DNA of 64,000 bases from Saururus chinensis. Taxonomy: Eukaryota; Streptophyta; Magnoliopsida; Piperales; Saururaceae. Both the position numbers and the translations under genes were made by a program. The notes under the pieces are model-generated. The model ran no database searches and was not told the origin of the DNA. It saw only the letters and a program-made list of their open reading frames with translations. The stretch covers positions 19,772,501 through 19,836,500 of the forward strand of contig CP141146.1 in assembly GCA_035235625.1 (NCBI GenBank), given 5' to 3'. Shown one piece after another: positions 59,891 through 64,000 of the stretch (its first letter is position 1; each line of letters starts with the position of its first letter).

Positions 59891-60141
59891 TTATGTTTAT
59901 TTGTCACTTTTTTATGTATTCATGTGATAAAACTTGTCTCAGTACATTTTAGGTTCTATCTAATTATGAGATATATTTTGAAACTGATGTGGTTATTGGA
60001 TATGTGATGGACAAGTTTTATTTGAAGGATTATTTATTTTCATCTCTTATGGTGATAATTATGACTTGATTGTGCTTAAATGAGTATTTTTGTTAATTAT
60101 TACTTAGCTTTTTATTTTTTTATGTCAAAAAGGGGGAGAAA

Positions 60142-61553
60142 TGATTAATAAAAATCAAAGCACTTATTTTCATACTTATTGGATAGCACTATACAAATTA
60201 TGTTGATTGTAAGTGTGCAGGATAAGTACAGGTTGGCTAATTTCATTGATTAAAACTATCGGGAACTTTGAGTATATAATTAGTTTTAAGAATCTTACTA
60301 GATGGAGTTGTGATCGAGTTAGGTTTAAAATCGGCAACCTTGAAAAGTAGGAGCATAAGTGTTCTTATGGATCAAGACTGAAGACTAAGAGGGTTGATTG
60401 GAAAAGAGGTTCCTTGAGCATGCACTCTCATACAAAAGTCACTTGGAAGAGTTTCAGAAGTGATTTTAGAAGTTTCAGACCGATTTAAGGTAAAACTATA
60501 AATAAACAATGTTACCGATCGATCAATGGGATAGACTTTGAGACAAATCGATTCATTGTTAATGAACTGTAGCACATAAGAGATCCATTGATCAATCGCA
60601 TATGCAAGAGATCGATCGAGACCGAATCAGCCTTTTGTAAAATGAAGCCGAGAGTGTTTAGATCCATCGCTTCGTCCATAGATCAATTGCTCGAAGAATT
60701 GTACCCTAAGCAAACAATGAATGATAGATCGTTGTTTGGAATGATCCATCTCTAACAATTTTAGTTACCGTAAATAAGCCTTTCTCGAAGTTCTAGTTTA
60801 AGTCAATGACTTAAACCGACTTGGAGGCCTATATAAAGGTTAATGTATGGCGAATTTGAAGAGAAGAAAACCTAAAAAATATTAGAGAAGAAAGGAGAAG
60901 TCCTTCATCATTGTTTTCTTATATATAGTCTACAAAAAGCTTCAAGCAATTGCTAATGGTGGATTCATGGTGATGTATAATTGATAGAGAAGATTCTCAC
61001 ACATCAAATAAAAGATGAGACATAGCAAATTCCTTAAAAGAGGTAAATAATCTCAAAGGAAGATCAACAATCAAAGCATGAGTTTTTTATTGAGTTGGAA
61101 GATGAAGAAGAACAAAACATGAAAGAGGGAAAACTTCAAGGATTCTAAGGAGGAAGAATTGAAGGCCAACAACAAGAGGATTGAACAAAAGTGTTTGTCA
61201 AGTCTAGAGGTTGGTTGGTTGTTTTGTGTCTTGTAATTTCTATCTTGCTAGTGCATTGATTTGGCCTTGTTGAGGCTATTGTACTTTTTCACCCAAGTTG
61301 GGTTTTCCACATTAAATCTATGTTTCTTTGTGTGGTGTGCATGTTTGGTTTGATAGATTGATTGATCATGAATGACATTTACGCATTAGGGTTTGTTTAT
61401 TCCGCTTCAAAACAAATTCTTGTGCAACAAGGCCAGATCTCATAATCTTTATCTTAATTAGATAATTGGACTAGGGGCAATGTAGTGATCTACTAAGTTG
61501 AATTAGATGAATATTAAACTCACATATCCTACTAAATATGTTTCGATATAATC
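60142..61553 (+). repeat. 3' LTR of family A copy A3
   Basis: TGATTAATAAAAATCAAAGC to ATATAATCA, about 1.41 kb, with a TATA box TATATAAA at 60830-60837 and AATCGATC-like words in U3. It matches 14338-16851 apart from unit U. The right boundary is judged from the A1/A2 LTR ends and is accurate to perhaps 20 bp. Confidence 0.7.
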
Positions 61554-62109
61554 ATGCATTCTTGTGGTGCAAGTAGTTCAAATTGAGCTCAGAAGCATTA
61601 GAGGAGGAAATTGATGTTTTGACTACAACAAAGCATAAGGCCCTACTGTGGGATAGTGATGTATGCATGATGGTGCCAATTATTTTACTATTTTTGTATG
61701 TTTGTGATTTAACCTAGCTTGTAAGGTTGACTTTGCCTTCTAGAATTGTCATGCATTATGTAAATTAAATTTATGTGGTTTGATGTTTATGTGTTAAAAA
61801 TAGCAGTCACAGCCTAGGTAGTAGCATAATCTCTATTTTTTGTATTTTGACATCATTAAAATAGTTGTTTGTCTCTATACACTTTGATGAAATTCTAAAA
61901 TCAATTTAAACATCCCAAGATGTGACACATGTGTCTCCAACATGATACATACATGGCTAATAATAGTATTGAGCCTGAACTATGTTAATGTTGTCTATGG
62001 GACACCAGTGGGCCTATGTAACATATGATATCCCACTTAATTTGTGTGCCACCACTGAAATTGAGCTAATAACATATTCATAGATTGAGATTAATGCAGT
62101 GTAAGCAAT
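61554..62109. other. Stretch without recognised features
   Basis: AT-rich, with no gene or repeat that I can support. Confidence 0.4.
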
Positions 62110-62812
62110 ATTGGTTAGATGGCTTTAGATTGGGAGAGAAAACCTAATCAAAATAATAACTAAAATACTCTCATTGGGGTTGGGATCAATTCATAGAGTG
62201 AATAGGGACCTTGACATGGCAACTCAATTGTTTAATAAACCAAAGGTATTTATGGGTTTCAACCCTAATCTCAAGGAGACAGATAAGATTTAGGATTTGT
62301 CATTCTAAGTCCTTGTTCATTGGATGACCTATAAATTTGGTTGTATTGTTGCACCTCCCCCAATGGTGAGTGCCCTGCATGAGTCTACTTACAACTTATC
62401 TACACACGATCATTTTGTGTACAAGTAGATGCAGTTCATTGACATCCTACTTAGTTGGCATCTCCCACCACTTTTGGTCTGAGTAGTTTATGGGTCCGAC
62501 CCTCACTAGCCAAGCGCTTTGGGGCTAGGTTGGGTGATGCCACATTCTTGTGGATCCAGAGTTGCACAATGGGTGGTACCTCTTAGAGGTTCCATGGTGG
62601 GTTTTGTAACTTGTCACTTATGGTGACATGCAAAGAGAGACCCACGTTATAGGGTTGGAAGTCATATGGCCCCCTTTACTTTGGAGCTTTATTAATACCC
62701 CCTCTTAGATATCCTTCTTGGGTTGGGCCAGGAAAAAAAAGGTTAACTTAATGACCCCAATGAGGGTTTAATGCCCTTCATTTTATGGAGGGTCGCTACA
62801 ATGCCTATCACG
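62110..62812 (+). repeat. Family L LTR fragment, plus strand
   Basis: It matches 41490-42094 (GGTTAGATGGCTTTAGATTGG against GGTTAGATAGCTTTGGATTGG; TTCATAGAGTGAA; GTTTCAACCCTAAT-like words) and then ACTTGTCACTTATGGTGACA, which corresponds to 46917-46935. So this copy carries sequence that the split copy has on both sides of its insertion. Confidence 0.65.
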
Positions 62813-64000
62813 ACCTGGATTTTAAAAAGTAATTTTAAATAACACGAACGGTAAGTAGTGAGATTTTTTTTCTTCTTAAATTCAAAGCAAACCATTCAAT
62901 TAAATATCTAGGCCATGATAACTGGGGCTCACAAATACGGATGTCAAATCATATAATATTTATACGTCTCAAAATTCAACAAGAACAGCTCATCCATCTA
63001 AGTACAAGTCCATCACCTGTTTGAAAGAAAATAACAAGTTGACTCTCACGCTAAAGGTACAATTACGTACCGGAGTTGCAGAAACGCAGAAACCTCTTGT
63101 GCTCGCCTGCCTTGGTCTCACTTGCCGTCACTTGGAGAATCTACAACCAAGCAAACCAAACAACAACCACAACAACAATGGAACCTCCCCGCCTTTAGGA
63201 GAAGATCTTTCAAATGACAAAAGGTTTTATTAATATTTTTCGGATCGGGCCAACATCACCCGATATTAGTTGCCTATGTACTCATCAGACAACATCTCCA
63301 ATTTTTCTAACAAGATCGGATCCAGAAGTAGTTCTGCCTAAAAATTACTCTATCCTACGAAGCATAGCATCACACATGCAATGCTTAGGTATTTTCAACC
63401 TACATTTTAGTAAGTCCTTTAAATGTTCCACTTGTCTAATTAACAAGCAATATCAAACAATGTTATTAATTATCTCACATCCCTTGTTCGATAATTAATA
63501 CTATGAAAACTATAACTCAGAGATGACTCGCCCCTCGAGAAATCTCCAAACATAGTACTCCAACCTTGGAGTAGACTCCTTAACAACAGTTTGACCCAAA
63601 TCCCCAGGGCTCTCAATAGCCTGCCACGAATCTGGAGAAGAGGATCCCAATTGTGCTCATTGATATAGATTGGCGAGAAGCACAAGCCTTCTATGATGCT
63701 CATACAACTCCCCTTTTCGTACGTACTAAATAGTCTTGGGAAGACCTGCGGGAGATCCGCGTTAAAGACCCTCGGGTCAATACCTAAATCGTCGTGGAAA
63801 TGAAGAAGCGCATCGCAATCTCCACCATTCCCTAACTCTGGGAAAGATGTCTTTTAAGACATTACCAATGAATCTATAGAAGGCTCAGGTCTTTATGACC
63901 CTTCACTCTCCCAAATATTTGAAACTTAGACTAGATTATTTTCATCCAACCAAGTATCCGCTCAACCATTTAGGTCCTCTGCACCTTGTGAATCAGCCCA
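62813..64000 (-). repeat. Family L LTR fragment, minus strand, running off the window
   Basis: It matches 42095-43330 in the same orientation over its whole length (TTTTCGGATCGGGCCAAC, GTTGCCTA, ACAACATCTCCAAT, CTCTCAATAGCCT). It is the 3' end of a minus-strand LTR joined to the plus-strand fragment at about 62812. The far end lies beyond 64000. Confidence 0.7.

Larger units (their letters stand above)
51975..61553 (+). mobile_element. Family A copy A3 (5' part missing, split by Gypsy-2)
   Basis: It starts within block R (51975-53340). After Gypsy-2 (53464-58464) it continues with the collinear non-coding part (58465-58925), the second reading frame (58926-59890), a tail, a polypurine tract GGGGGAGAA (60132-60140) and the 3' LTR (60142-61553). 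Its 5' LTR and gag are not present. It abuts the Copia fossil at about 51970. Broken. Confidence 0.68.

Overview
This window looks like nuclear DNA of a flowering plant. The evidence is a five-exon plastid ATP/ADP translocator gene with a Ser/Pro-rich transit peptide, captured pieces of PPR, polyphenol oxidase and LRR receptor-kinase genes, and plant-type transposons: Athila/Tat-like and chromodomain Gypsy elements, Copia fragments, a TRIM, a LARD-like element, a Pack-MULE and a Stowaway-like MITE. The species cannot be told from the sequence. Only one host gene looks intact. Almost everything else is transposon sequence, much of it nested.

Layout. 1-8372: a decayed Athila/Tat-like Gypsy element on the minus strand, cut by the left edge. 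It sits in the 5' LTR of a plus-strand, probably non-autonomous LTR element family, here called family A. 8373-20130: two family A copies (A1, A2) in tandem, sharing one LTR at 14338-16851. A1 is split by a Pack-MULE (11660-14062) with a 9-bp target duplication, long inverted arms and pieces of at least three recognisable genes. The shared LTR is split by a ~1.0-kb repeat (unit U). About 20150-21794: a second, left-truncated MULE relative. 22572-23579: a second copy of unit U. 24500-30580: the plastid ATP/ADP translocator gene (minus strand), with a small MITE in its fourth intron. 31913-47651: a plus-strand Gypsy-type LTR interrupted twice, by a coding-free 7.5-kb LARD-like element (32741-40246, TSD ATTTG) and by a 4.8-kb minus-strand solo LTR (42095-46909, TSD GTATC). 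47657-51970: a minus-strand Copia pol fossil interrupted by a TRIM (48859-51179, TSD TGCAA), whose 3' LTR holds a 1.17-kb solo LTR (49689-50861, TSD GTAGG). 51975-61553: a third family A copy (A3), split by a 5.0-kb chromodomain Gypsy element (53464-58464). 62110-64000: two more fragments of the long-LTR family, in opposite orientations, leaving the window.

How it fits together. The translocator is the only gene with a clear cellular job: moving ATP into plastids in exchange for ADP. The remaining structure is an insertion record in which target duplications and LTR orientation give the order of events. The most interesting objects are the multi-gene Pack-MULE and its subterminal palindromes shared with the second MULE, the family A elements with a conserved non-coding block and an extra downstream reading frame, and the nested TRIM/solo-LTR/LARD set. 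I found no sign of an undescribed enzymatic or defence system.
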